The notes below the pieces were generated by a model. It was given only the letters and a program-made list of their open reading frames with translations, was not told the DNA's origin and searched no databases. The position numbers and the translations under genes are program-made. DNA of 64,000 nt from Symsagittifera roscoffensis. Its lineage: Eukaryota; Xenacoelomorpha; Acoela; Convolutidae. Positions within the stretch are counted from its first letter, which is position 1, and the number at the start of each line of letters is the position of its first letter. Below are positions 35,946 to 45,243 of the stretch, piece by piece. The stretch covers positions 56,262,397-56,326,396 of the forward strand of contig NC_087065.1 in NCBI RefSeq assembly GCF_963678635.1. Direction: 5' to 3'.

Positions 35946-36516
35946 TTCTTTTGCAGAAACAATGCATAATCTTACAAGATAAACTTCTTCTATCAATAGC
36001 AGGGGCGGATCTTGCTTAGCAGCTTAATAGTAAATTTCTACTAGATTCGAGAAAAAAAAATCATAGTTACTCGTTAACATAGTTTAAAGCATTTGGTAGA
36101 AAATTACCAGGTTTTTCCACGTGTTTCTAATCCCCCGAGGAGAGCAATAAATTTCAGTAATAAATAAAATATATTTGGAAAAAAAGCATGCAAAAGATTC
36201 GGTCAAATATTTCAGACATATACAAAAAAAATAATCATTGGATTACACGAAACAATGTACTATACATGATAATATCGAATAATTTGAAGGAAAAAAAACA
36301 TTTTTTGGCAAAATTTAACTGCCAATTTAAAATTTATATATTTTAACAATTGACCTTTTTAATACGAATTAGAGTTCCCTCATCTACCTAATGAAGATTT
36401 TAAAAAAGATATCAAACAAGATATTAACCGAGTGATTTTTAAAATACTCTTCGAGTTTTTTCTCAATTTTATCAACAATATTTCAAAAAATGTTTTCATC
36501 AAACTTAATAATTGCC

Positions 36517-37475
36517 TTAAGCAACGCTCTTGTTCTGTTTTTCAGGCAATTCAACAATTTTTTTTGTCATTTCTGTTTTAAGGACCTTTATTCTGTTTTC
36601 TCCACTAAGTGATTCTTTCAATTCAGTTTTGGTTATCGCTGACTTTAAATCGTCATTATGTGAATCATTTCCTAAATACTTTGCTAAAAAGCTAGTCTGC
36701 TGTTTTTTGAAAGAATCTATTTTACTGTTAGTTATTTCCGCTCAAATCGTGCCTCACGCACAGTGTCAAAACTTCTTTGATTCAAGCAAAGTATCCGTAG
36801 ACCGTGTTGGTTTTTCTCTAAGTCTTCACTTATAGTTTTGTTGATATTACAGTGCCTCTTGGAAGTGAGCCAAATTCGAATACAGGACTACATAGGTGTT
36901 GTAAGTTTTCGGTTATTACTTGTTTGTTAAATATTTTCTCAATGTACACAAAATTGCTGAGCTTTCAGCCTGACTTTTTCTATTTTTTCCCCTATTTTTC
37001 ATGAGACTCAAAATCAATTGCATTGTAATTCATTTTTTCCGATAACTTTTTTGCACGTTTGGCAATTTTTTTGTTTCGAAAAAACCATAAGTTATTTTTG
37101 GATAATTTATCTAAAATTTTTGCTATGGGGCGATATGGAGTTATACAATTGTATTCTTAAGTTATTTTCAAACAACCCGGGAAAACGTTACCAAATTAAC
37201 CCTATTGATTAACAACGTCTGACTTGATTCTGGTACAGGGTATTAATCATATAATTAATAATGCCAATATAATCTATCAATAGTTTGTTTTATAGTTTTG
37301 AAAATGTATTTAACACTTAGCTGACATTTTTTGCGACAATGCTACAGTCATAGAAAATTTTGAGTAAATTTCCATTTTTTCACTATTATTTTCATGATCT
37401 CCTGCCATTTTCTCTTCAATTATTGTTAAAACAAACTGTTCAATTGGTTCGCAGACTGTCCAAATGCCAGTTATT
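36517..37475 (-). pseudogene. Decayed coding sequence, unknown family
   Basis: On the minus strand, 37310-37475 reads CEPIEQFVLTIIEEKMAG and continues DHENNSEKMEIYSKFS. After a gap with stops, 36517-36740 stays open for about 74 codons, including SFLAKYLGNDSHNDDLKSA and MTKKIVELPEKQNKSVA, then stops. Both are charged and unlike the surrounding chance frames. They probably derive from one former ORF of a mobile element. The same-strand host gene does not need them as exons. Family not recognised. Confidence 0.35.
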
Positions 37476-38817
37476 GAGTTTCGTGTTTTATAGTTTTCAT
37501 CATTTTGTGAAAATTGTTTTAATTATTGGTTTGTTCATCTGTTATCTAGTTTTGCAAAAAAGCACGGTTTTGAAATACAATTAGGGATTTGACCTTATTT
37601 CGTTGCTTTCTTTAAGCTCGTCAAATTTTATCAGTTGGCTCATTTATCAGTTTTTTTAAATTAATTTTATTGTTGGTATTCTGATTTAACCATGATTCAA
37701 AAATCTTTTTTTAGATTTTATATGTTTTAAATGTATCGATTTAATAGCTTTTTGTATTAAAACGCTTGATTTGTTTCCAAACATTCGAAGTGGTTTTCGT
37801 TTGTTTACAATTCATTTAGCATCCAAAATAGCTATTTTAATTTCTTGTCCGTTTGATTTAGATTTTTGGTCAAATCTGGTCATTTGGTGGCGTCCTTCAT
37901 GATTATGGCGGAACTAAATGTTGGAAGTTTATATTCAGTATGTTTGAGCCAATCAGTTTTAAGTATTCAAAATTTCAAACGAATCGCAAAATTTTCCATG
38001 AAAACGTACAAGACTGTTGATTGTTTTTTAAAGAAGAACTTAAGGGCCACGTTGAGATCCTCCACCGCATCGTCCAATTTGAATTAGTATTGCTGAGCGT
38101 TGCATGTAAAATGCCCCTATTCTGATTGGCTCAAAACTAGAACTCAGAACCCGGTCAACATCCTCCTCACTAACGGCTTTGGAGATTTTAATTTGGTCGG
38201 AACAAAAACAGAAAAAAATGCAAGATATGTACGTCTTTGCTTAAGATTGGCAATCCCAAATAAATTTAAGAATATGATTGGCATGTTCTTTTTTAAAACT
38301 CTTTTAATATTATGTTGTAAAGCTTGAACTGTTGTCTTGAGTGTCATTTTGGCGAGTTTTGAACAAAGTTGATACTAGATTTATGATCTGAGCCACGACC
38401 CCAACATTTACTTGACTTCGATAATTTTCTCAGACTTCCAAAAATGTCGTAAGCTACTATCAACTTGAGAAGAGTTTGAGCTTAAAGGGGTGGGCAGGAT
38501 GAGGGGGAGGCCACTGAAATACTCAAAAATGTTTGTCGGTCAAGCATTTTTGTCGCAGTTCGTGTTAGCGTTTGGTGAATTTAACCCAGACAATTCATAG
38601 GAATTTTATAGAAAACAATCTCATAGAAAACATTATTAGCAATTTTTGCATAACTTTACAAAATAAATTAATACAAGGTCGGCGCCATATTATGAAAACA
38701 ATGATGCCGATTTATCAAGTTCATGTTGTCGCGTCTGTTGTGTCTAGTTGATGTCCAGACAAAAATCGATATCTTAAAATTATGCTTCCTTCGTTTTTGT
38801 TGAACGGTTTATTGTTT

Positions 38818-38892
38818 ACAGAGACATCCGGATATCCGGACATCCAGACATTTACAGAGACATCCGGACATCCAGACATCCGGATATCCGGT
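38818..38892. repeat. Short tandem patch of acatccgga-type units
   Basis: Repeats of acagagacatccgga, tatccggacatccagaca and related phrases lie about 60 bp left of the LTR element. A small minisatellite. Confidence 0.7.
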
Positions 38893-38949
38893 GAAGTTGT
38901 CTGGGGTTGCAGATTTTACACGTACTTGTTGAAGACCCCCTAAATTTTT

Positions 38950-39359
38950 TGGAACCTGATCTAAACTATATTTTATGATTGGATAAATTAAATGTTTTAC
39001 CAATGTAAAGTATTTAATATTAACCAATCATGATCCATCTAACTAACAACCCACTTATTTGTAAGTGCTGAAGTTACTTGTAATTTCAGCACCAGAGAGA
39101 TTTGAATTTAACTTAGAAATTAGTTGGACTCTCCCGAGCACTTCAGCAGCCGCAATAAACCAGTATACCCTAGATCTATTGAGCCTAGCAGAGACTAGTT
39201 AAACAACCTGAGACTAGATAGTATAAGAGTAAGATTAGGATCGGTATTAGACTAAGAAGTTGCACGAATCTATCCGGCCGAAAATAAGATAGCGTGACGA
39301 GCAGACGGTGTACCCTATCCGAAATTACTCTATGAGTTATACATCCCAGTCCTAACTCA
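38950..39359 (+). repeat. 5' LTR, 410 bp
   Basis: Starts TGGAACCTGATC and ends CCTAACTCA. I compared it base by base with 57445-57854 and saw no difference. The half nearest the leader is the part conserved with the older deleted element. Confidence 0.95.
39154..39159 (+). promoter_or_regulatory. Poly(A) signal AATAAA in the 5' LTR
   Basis: Lies about 205 bp into the LTR. The same hexamer occurs in the 3' LTR (57649-57654) and at the equivalent place in the deleted element, so it is the likely transcript end signal. Confidence 0.6.
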
Positions 39360-39361
39360 TC

Positions 39362-39371
39362 TGGTGCGACC
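39362..39371 (+). promoter_or_regulatory. Putative primer-binding site
   Basis: TGGTGCGACC begins 2 nt after the LTR, where a tRNA primer should anneal. The first nine bases are also present at the same place in the deleted element. I could not match it to a specific tRNA 3' end. Confidence 0.55.
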
Positions 39372-39447
39372 ATAAGTCTCGAACAAGACCTTACTAGATT
39401 AGAATTAACCAAAAATAGATTAGAAATTAGACAAAAACATTTACAAA

Positions 39448-39681
39448 ATGTTATACGACAATAATTTAATTGAAATGTCTCTCCGACTCAATAGATCAGA
39501 GCCAATATTCCGAACCATAATAGAACTACCCGGAATTGGAAGAAGACATCGAACCAAAGACGACATACGACAAAGTAGAAACTTGCCGTATAGTTATATG
39601 ATAGTTCGGCAAAAGCCAGAACAAACTTTTATATTTCGAATACTACTTGCAATGAATTTAGATTTCCATTTGCAAACATAA
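39448..39681 (+). CDS. Leader ORF, 77 aa, unknown function
   Basis: A small ORF in the transcript leader, about 90 nt after the LTR and therefore the first ATG-initiated frame of note on the genomic RNA. It is basic and ends with a hydrophobic stretch around TFIFRILLAMNLDF. The shared core SEPIFRTIIELPGIGRR appears in the deleted element as SEPIFRTIRELPGIGRR. Length is almost the same (77 and 76 aa) despite many nucleotide changes nearby. No domain is recognised. It could be a small regulator or a structural peptide, or an upstream ORF that tunes translation of the ORFs after it. Confidence 0.6.
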   Translation: MLYDNNLIEMSLRLNRSEPIFRTIIELPGIGRRHRTKDDIRQSRNLPYSYMIVRQKPEQTFIFRILLAMNLDFHLQT

Positions 39682-40610
39682 AACCTTGAAGTTAATCTTC
39701 AAAATCATTTCAGGCGCTAAACAAAATTAATATTATACAATAACGATTGATAAAAAGATCTAAGATCGTTTTCCTAAAACTCTGCAGTATTATACAAAAC
39801 ATGTTTGAAAAATATTTATTGGAAAATAAAAATAAAAATTAGTAGCATGACAATAAATGGTTAGTAATCATAAATCATCTTGTTGTTCCAGCTTCATCAC
39901 CTAAAACATAACAGCAATCATCAACTCACTAACATCATAAAACACTAAATCTTTCCTTTACACACATTTAAAAATTTATCAAAACTCAAATTCACTTAAT
40001 TTTAAAACCAGATCATCAAGGCTTATCCTTGGATCTTAAATCATTTTCTACTTAATTAAATTTCAAAATTGATCATCAAGGCTTATCCTTGGATCAAACA
40101 GAACAACTTTGTTCTCCCCCACCCACTTAATTAGTGTCTAACGACCTCAAACGTCGATTCACTACCCAACCCTCTCTAAAAACCCAGGACTAATAGAAAT
40201 TTTTACACAAAACTAATCATTCAAATTAGGATAAACAGTGAAGAACTTCGGTTATTCATCCTTCACTTGACCCCCCCTCTTACCAGACCCAGGATAAATC
40301 TTAGACTTAGTAAGTTTAAAATAGTATCTAACGAACTACTCGCGTTCTAATTATACCTGAACCTTGTGGATCGATTTACTATTCTCCAACCCTTGAACAC
40401 AATCACTACCCCTAAGTAAGATTAAGTAAGTTAACACCTTAGCTTATACTAGTCACGAGAAAGTAAAAATCATTCTTCGGAATCGATATACTTTTCTCTC
40501 CAACCCTGAACAAAAGACCCAGGTTAAGCTAACCAAAAAATCGTAAGGACTAATAGTTTAGGTAATTAGAATTCACTTAAAAACTTTTTGCATCCGTCAT
40601 CCTAAACCTA
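39682..40610 (+). promoter_or_regulatory. Structured leader with repeats and hairpins
   Basis: A 25-bp phrase containing catcaaggcttatccttgg occurs at about 40012 and 40072, 60 bp apart. Beyond it short hairpins recur. CGAC-loop-GTCG is at about 40140. A gtgaag/cttcac stem enclosing aacttcggtt is near 40240. AACG-loop-CGTT is near 40337. ATTC-TTCG-GAAT, a UUCG-type tetraloop, is near 40472. Phrases such as acccagg, ggactaatag and ctccaaccct also recur. Packaging, dimerisation or translation control are possible roles. Confidence 0.4.
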
Positions 40611-41078
40611 ATGTCATTTAAAAACCTAGGAAATAAACAAACAATCATTTTACACAATTGTGAAATAGATAACAAAAAATACGACCTTGTAATCACACCT
40701 CATACACAAACAGTTGGATACATTCGAACAAAACGACAAACACTAAAGAGAAAAATAATAACTAAACAAAGACAAATAACACGAAAAAGATTTTCAAAAA
40801 ATCGAAACGCATTTTCAGAATCAGAAACCAACAGTTTAGACGAACTTTACAAACTAAAAGAATCAGTAGATAAAAATTACCCACTTCACGATCAATTATA
40901 TTTTTCTGACTCAGAAACAACTTCAAATTCATCACAAAGAGGAAAAAGAAGAATAAAAAAGCAGTATAAACACAAACCAGTACATCTATACAATTGGAAT
41001 CAACCAATTCGACACATTAATAATTACATATTAACAGTCATCGAACGAAAAAATGAGTTCAACGCACACCCCAGGTGA
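40611..41078 (+). CDS. Arg/Lys-rich 155-aa ORF before gag
   Basis: An ATG ORF that overlaps the gag start by 26 nt in another frame. Residues of about 38-65 form a strongly basic patch (RTKRQTLKRKIITKQRQITR). After it come acidic serine clusters (SESETNS and SDSETTSNSS) and a second basic patch (RGKRRIKKQYKHK). A basic nucleic-acid-binding or nuclear-targeting region combined with likely phosphorylation sites resembles the general make-up of retroviral RNA-export or trans-activating regulators, but there is no demonstrated homology. It could instead be an RNA-binding structural protein. Confidence 0.6.
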   Translation: MSFKNLGNKQTIILHNCEIDNKKYDLVITPHTQTVGYIRTKRQTLKRKIITKQRQITRKRFSKNRNAFSESETNSLDELYKLKESVDKNYPLHDQLYFSDSETTSNSSQRGKRRIKKQYKHKPVHLYNWNQPIRHINNYILTVIERKNEFNAHPR

Positions 41079-43074
41079 CGAAACTCCAGATGATGATGAA
41101 ATCTTTCCTTTTATAGTAGACGCAGATACTGATAGAGGACAACACATATTTTGTCAAAATTTACTCGTAAACTTATTTGAACCCGGAATCAGCCCATGTA
41201 AAACAGAGTTCCCCGATGTAAAAATCAAAAGACAAATCATAGATCACTACTTAAAAGATATATGCAACATAACACAACAGTATGGAATCTACTCTATAGA
41301 ATTCACCTCACCAAACCATAATAATAGAACATATACAATTCAAACAGACGATCTTGATTTAGAATTTTCAAAAGTTTTTTCAGAATATATAAAAAGCATC
41401 CAATACCATAACTCACAAAGAGCAAACTCCATTTTCACCAATGAAGTTTTCGCAATAATATATAGTTATATTTCAATATTAGAAAATGAACTCCCATTAA
41501 CAAATGTCTCACCGACAGAAACATCTAAACATTTAAGAGTACGACATGAAATCACACTACTCTCTAGTTATTTAAACATCATTAAAGAAAATTTCACGAA
41601 AGACGACGTTTCACAACATACCAAACACGATTTACAAAAAATTTTGGCATGGTTCATAATAGATTATTTCACACACAATATTGATTTAATTGCACAAGCA
41701 AGAAAAAATTTTAGACCCCAAAATTCGAACGATGATACCGCTATCACAGAACAATCAGATTATGTTTGGGACCCCGAATGGTCTCATCCCGCATTTATAA
41801 GCTTTCCACAATCAATCTCAAGTCAAGCAATAGGTACAACATCTTACATAAGAGATTATGTAAGAGTAATACCATTAACAATTGATGCAACACCATTAAA
41901 CTATAATACATTTTTACCCGATACACAAAATAATAGTTTAAACTCGACAGTCATACACAACGAAAACCTCAATGGAACTAGGAATCTTACTCAACAAGAT
42001 ATCCAGACACCATCACACTTCATAAATGAAGAAATTGTACACACAACAACTACACAACAAAGTATTTCACCAATACGCCCAAATTTAACAACACCAAGAA
42101 ATACAAATCCTTCACAAACACAGGTAACCTTACAATCAACCGTTAAACCTTCGGTTGCTCCAAAATATTCCCATATGGATTACCAAACATACAGACCCAT
42201 GACAATACCATCAAAAACACGCAAAACATTCACTAGAAACAACTTTGCAGACCATAATTATAATTATACACATCCATCAAAAACAAATTATCAACCACAA
42301 AGAAATTTTAATCAATATACAAAACCTCGAAACTGGGATAACCCAACGGCCCAATATAATTCCAAAAATTTTCAACCAAATCCTCCACAGGATCGCAGTG
42401 AAAATTACCCATTTTTTCAACAAAATAAAAATAAAAAACAAACATCTTATCAAATGGATTATTTATCCTCAGATGACGATTTCTTACAACCAGATATATT
42501 TGCACCAAATACTCAAGAATATCGTAGACAAGGAATACAGAAAACATGTACAAACCATAGAAATTTTTCTCCACAAACAATAGATGCACAACATCAACAA
42601 CCAATTCAACAACAAAATCCAATTAATACACAATCTTTTCAACCAATTCAACAACAAAATCCAATGACTGCACACTCGTATCAAGCATCACAAATGCAAA
42701 ATGAAATACCACTCCCATATTATCTTCAACAACATGAAATAACAAGAAACCAACTTTCAAATTTTTCTCAAATGCCAAATGCAGCAGAATCATTACAAAT
42801 GACAATGAATCCATACCTAATGGGTGGATCATCAATAACATCAAACAAACCCTTAATGGTTTTCACAGGAACAGACCCTGAATACTCCGTAGAAGATTAC
42901 TTAAATGCAGTAACAGCAAATTTGATTTTAAATATAGGACCTGAACCAATTAATACGCCACTACATCAAAACTGGATACATCGACGCACAGCGTTGATAC
43001 AAACAACCTTAGATGGCGCAGCCCAAAAATGGTTTTCAGTACTACCTCTAGAAATAAAATCAAACTGGAAATGA
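41053..43074 (+). CDS. gag: Gag, first part (673 codons, ends at an in-frame TGA)
   Basis: The N-terminal region of about 280 residues is of mixed composition. It is followed by a long Gln/Asn/Pro/Thr-rich linker with local repeats (QPIQQQNP twice). The last 70 residues enter the retrotransposon Gag core: AAQKWFSVLPLEIKSNW is the usual A-x-x-W and W-x-x-F start of that domain. The TGA at 43072-43074 falls inside the domain. The same frame then continues as the next ORF. The start at 41053 is the first ATG after the upstream ORF's basic region. A CAG/GTGACG donor-like site lies seven codons into this ORF. Confidence 0.8.
   Translation: MSSTHTPGDETPDDDEIFPFIVDADTDRGQHIFCQNLLVNLFEPGISPCKTEFPDVKIKRQIIDHYLKDICNITQQYGIYSIEFTSPNHNNRTYTIQTDDLDLEFSKVFSEYIKSIQYHNSQRANSIFTNEVFAIIYSYISILENELPLTNVSPTETSKHLRVRHEITLLSSYLNIIKENFTKDDVSQHTKHDLQKILAWFIIDYFTHNIDLIAQARKNFRPQNSNDDTAITEQSDYVWDPEWSHPAFISFPQSISSQAIGTTSYIRDYVRVIPLTIDATPLNYNTFLPDTQNNSLNSTVIHNENLNGTRNLTQQDIQTPSHFINEEIVHTTTTQQSISPIRPNLTTPRNTNPSQTQVTLQSTVKPSVAPKYSHMDYQTYRPMTIPSKTRKTFTRNNFADHNYNYTHPSKTNYQPQRNFNQYTKPRNWDNPTAQYNSKNFQPNPPQDRSENYPFFQQNKNKKQTSYQMDYLSSDDDFLQPDIFAPNTQEYRRQGIQKTCTNHRNFSPQTIDAQHQQPIQQQNPINTQSFQPIQQQNPMTAHSYQASQMQNEIPLPYYLQQHEITRNQLSNFSQMPNAAESLQMTMNPYLMGGSSITSNKPLMVFTGTDPEYSVEDYLNAVTANLILNIGPEPINTPLHQNWIHRRTALIQTTLDGAAQKWFSVLPLEIKSNWK
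43072..43074 (+). other. In-frame TGA splitting Gag
   Basis: The codon lies between TGGAAA and TTTACACAAG, inside the conserved Gag core, with open frame for 673 codons before and over 700 after. It is either an inactivating mutation or a suppressible stop. Confidence 0.85.
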
Positions 43075-43095
43075 TTTACACAAGAATTTTCAAAA

Positions 43096-45222
43096 ATGTT
43101 TGACTCTGAAAGAAACAAACAACAACAAAGAGTTTTATGTAATGAAATTCGCAGATTACCAAACGAAACCATCAAGCAAATAGCAGTACGAATCGAAACA
43201 CTAGTTCGAAAAGCATACTCACTAAATACACATGACTATAAAAACACAAAAATGACAGAAATCTTAATGATGACCTTAACACCACAATTAAGGAAAATAG
43301 CAATAAAAAAGAGAGCATCCCATCCTTCTTCAATTCGAGAACCCGATTTAGATTTTCGAAAACTAGTAGACAAATTAGAACAAGCAGAAATCACGATGAA
43401 ACTAGAAGAAACGGAAAATCTGAAATTACAATACGTTAACAGAATTGAAACGACTCCCACTAATATTAATAATATACAGGAATCAGAAACAGACCTCGTT
43501 GAAAAAATCACTGAAATACTCAATATTTACGAAAAGAACCCGAACTTTAAAGGCAAACCATCTTTCAAAAAATGGTGTAATTATTGCCGACGATACGGAC
43601 ATAGTATTTCCGAATGTAGACAAAAACAGCAAGATAGTCAAAATAAACCTCAAAAATACAAAGAACCAAATAAATCATTCTATCAATACATGAAAAAAGA
43701 TCAAAATTTACCGAACAAAACAGTTCACAGCAACAACAGTTCAGGAAAACCACTCCCGAACAATACAAATTATACAAGAAATCAATCCCCATATAACTCA
43801 AGTTATAGAGGAAGATCACCAGAACGAAGAAACACGTATAATTCATCACAAAATCACTACAATAGACCAAATAGTAGAAATAACTACTCCAGATCAAATT
43901 CAAATACACAACGATTTGTTTCTAGATCTAATTCCCAATCAAGGAATAACTACTATCCAAACAACCAATCACGAAATTCATCATACAATAGAAATAGAAA
44001 CTACTCCTATAATAGAAATAGAAGTTATTCAAACAATCGAAATCAGAATTACCCGAACAGTCGATCAAGAAATAACTCATATAATAGATCGAACTATAAC
44101 AGACCAAACAATAATTACCAAAACAGATCGCGAAATAATTCACAAAATCGACACCCAAGTTATAATAATCGTTATAGAAATTATTCCCAATCACCACACC
44201 GGAATAATAATAACTATAATAACTCTAATAATCGTCATAGAAGCAGTACACCTAAACATCAAAGACAAATCAATCAAGTACAAGCTAATCCAGAAACAAC
44301 ATCAGACCCCCCAGGTATTGATAACACAGTAACTGATACGTTACAACTCAATCAAATAAACTGTACATCATCAGATTCAGAAAGTGATACTGAAAACACT
44401 CTTGCTATCAATATGATAAAAGTCGAAAATGACTATGAATCTGTCATATATGAACAACCCTTTCCATCACATATATATGAAAATCAATCAGAATTTCTTC
44501 AAAATTATTACACTACACCCATAAATTCCACACCAACGACGCAAGAAACAAACGAGATTAACACTACAAATCAAACCAATAAAAACACCAAAACAAAATG
44601 CTTGAATACAAACCACATTTATCAAAATATACAAAAAGAACAACCCAAAGAAAAAATTTGGACAATACCATTTCTCTTAGAAAGCCCAAGAAATAAAGAA
44701 TTTCAACCACCAGACCTTGAAATAGATTTTTTAATTGATTCAGGAGCAGAATCAAACATAATAAACATTCCCACATGGAATGAAATAAAAACTTTACATC
44801 CAAAGCTAACACCTCTCGAAACCTCCAGTAAGTTAGCAACAGCACAAGGATCAACATTGATAAACTACGGAAAAATCCAATTATTTCTCCTCCCTACCAG
44901 AACAATGGAGCAAAGCAAAATTTTAAATAAGCCATTTAAACAAATATTTCATATCACTGATATTAAATATAATATCATTGGAATACCATTTATTTCGAAG
45001 TATATACCAACAATTAACATACTAAATAGTAAAATATTAATCAAAGATAAATATACAAAAACAAAAGAAACATCCTTAACATTTTTTCAAAGATTAAATA
45101 AACAACCACCATTCTTTTCAAAATTTTATCCGATATTTAACCAACAAAGAAAACACCTGAAACCACTATCAGGAAACATCTATAATTTTTCAATCAAACA
45201 AGTTCACCAATATGATAAATAA
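43096..45222 (+). CDS. gag-pro: Gag C-terminal part, nucleocapsid and protease (708 codons)
   Basis: Same frame as the upstream gag; the ATG used here is simply the first after the TGA, which is actually preceded by seven open codons. Residues of about 1-110 complete the Gag core. A perfect CCHC zinc knuckle (C-x2-C-x4-H-x4-C) lies at residues 161-174. Next is a roughly 200-residue Asn/Arg/Ser/Tyr-rich region. The aspartic protease active site LIDSGAESN is at about 546-554, with a NIIGIPFI strand near 632. The frame ends at TAA (45220-45222). Only 21 nt separate it from pol, in the same frame. Confidence 0.85.
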   Translation: MFDSERNKQQQRVLCNEIRRLPNETIKQIAVRIETLVRKAYSLNTHDYKNTKMTEILMMTLTPQLRKIAIKKRASHPSSIREPDLDFRKLVDKLEQAEITMKLEETENLKLQYVNRIETTPTNINNIQESETDLVEKITEILNIYEKNPNFKGKPSFKKWCNYCRRYGHSISECRQKQQDSQNKPQKYKEPNKSFYQYMKKDQNLPNKTVHSNNSSGKPLPNNTNYTRNQSPYNSSYRGRSPERRNTYNSSQNHYNRPNSRNNYSRSNSNTQRFVSRSNSQSRNNYYPNNQSRNSSYNRNRNYSYNRNRSYSNNRNQNYPNSRSRNNSYNRSNYNRPNNNYQNRSRNNSQNRHPSYNNRYRNYSQSPHRNNNNYNNSNNRHRSSTPKHQRQINQVQANPETTSDPPGIDNTVTDTLQLNQINCTSSDSESDTENTLAINMIKVENDYESVIYEQPFPSHIYENQSEFLQNYYTTPINSTPTTQETNEINTTNQTNKNTKTKCLNTNHIYQNIQKEQPKEKIWTIPFLLESPRNKEFQPPDLEIDFLIDSGAESNIINIPTWNEIKTLHPKLTPLETSSKLATAQGSTLINYGKIQLFLLPTRTMEQSKILNKPFKQIFHITDIKYNIIGIPFISKYIPTINILNSKILIKDKYTKTKETSLTFFQRLNKQPPFFSKFYPIFNQQRKHLKPLSGNIYNFSIKQVHQYDK
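45220..45222 (+). other. In-frame TAA between protease and pol
   Basis: Followed directly by CAA, a base triplet that is favourable to readthrough in some plant viruses, and then 18 nt of open frame before the next ATG. Pol could be made by readthrough, reinitiation at 45244 or a spliced RNA. Confidence 0.7.
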
Positions 45223-45243
45223 CAAAACAAACAAAAATTTTAT

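Larger units (their letters stand above)
35946..38949. other. MFSD12-like intron 3, part 3' of the insertion
   Basis: AT-rich intronic DNA. The only notable contents are protein-like fragments on the minus strand (36517-37475) and a small direct-repeat patch (38818-38892), listed separately. Confidence 0.5.

Noticed and set aside
43072-43074. Alternative genetic code making TGA sense
   Set aside because: This is a nuclear animal gene context. The other long frames use TGA as a stop at sensible ends (for example 54037-54039).
43916-44332. 138-aa plus-strand ORF inside the nucleocapsid region
   Set aside because: It is a shifted reading of the Asn/Arg/Ser repeat; repeat DNA stays open in several frames. 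The CCHC-containing frame is the supported one.
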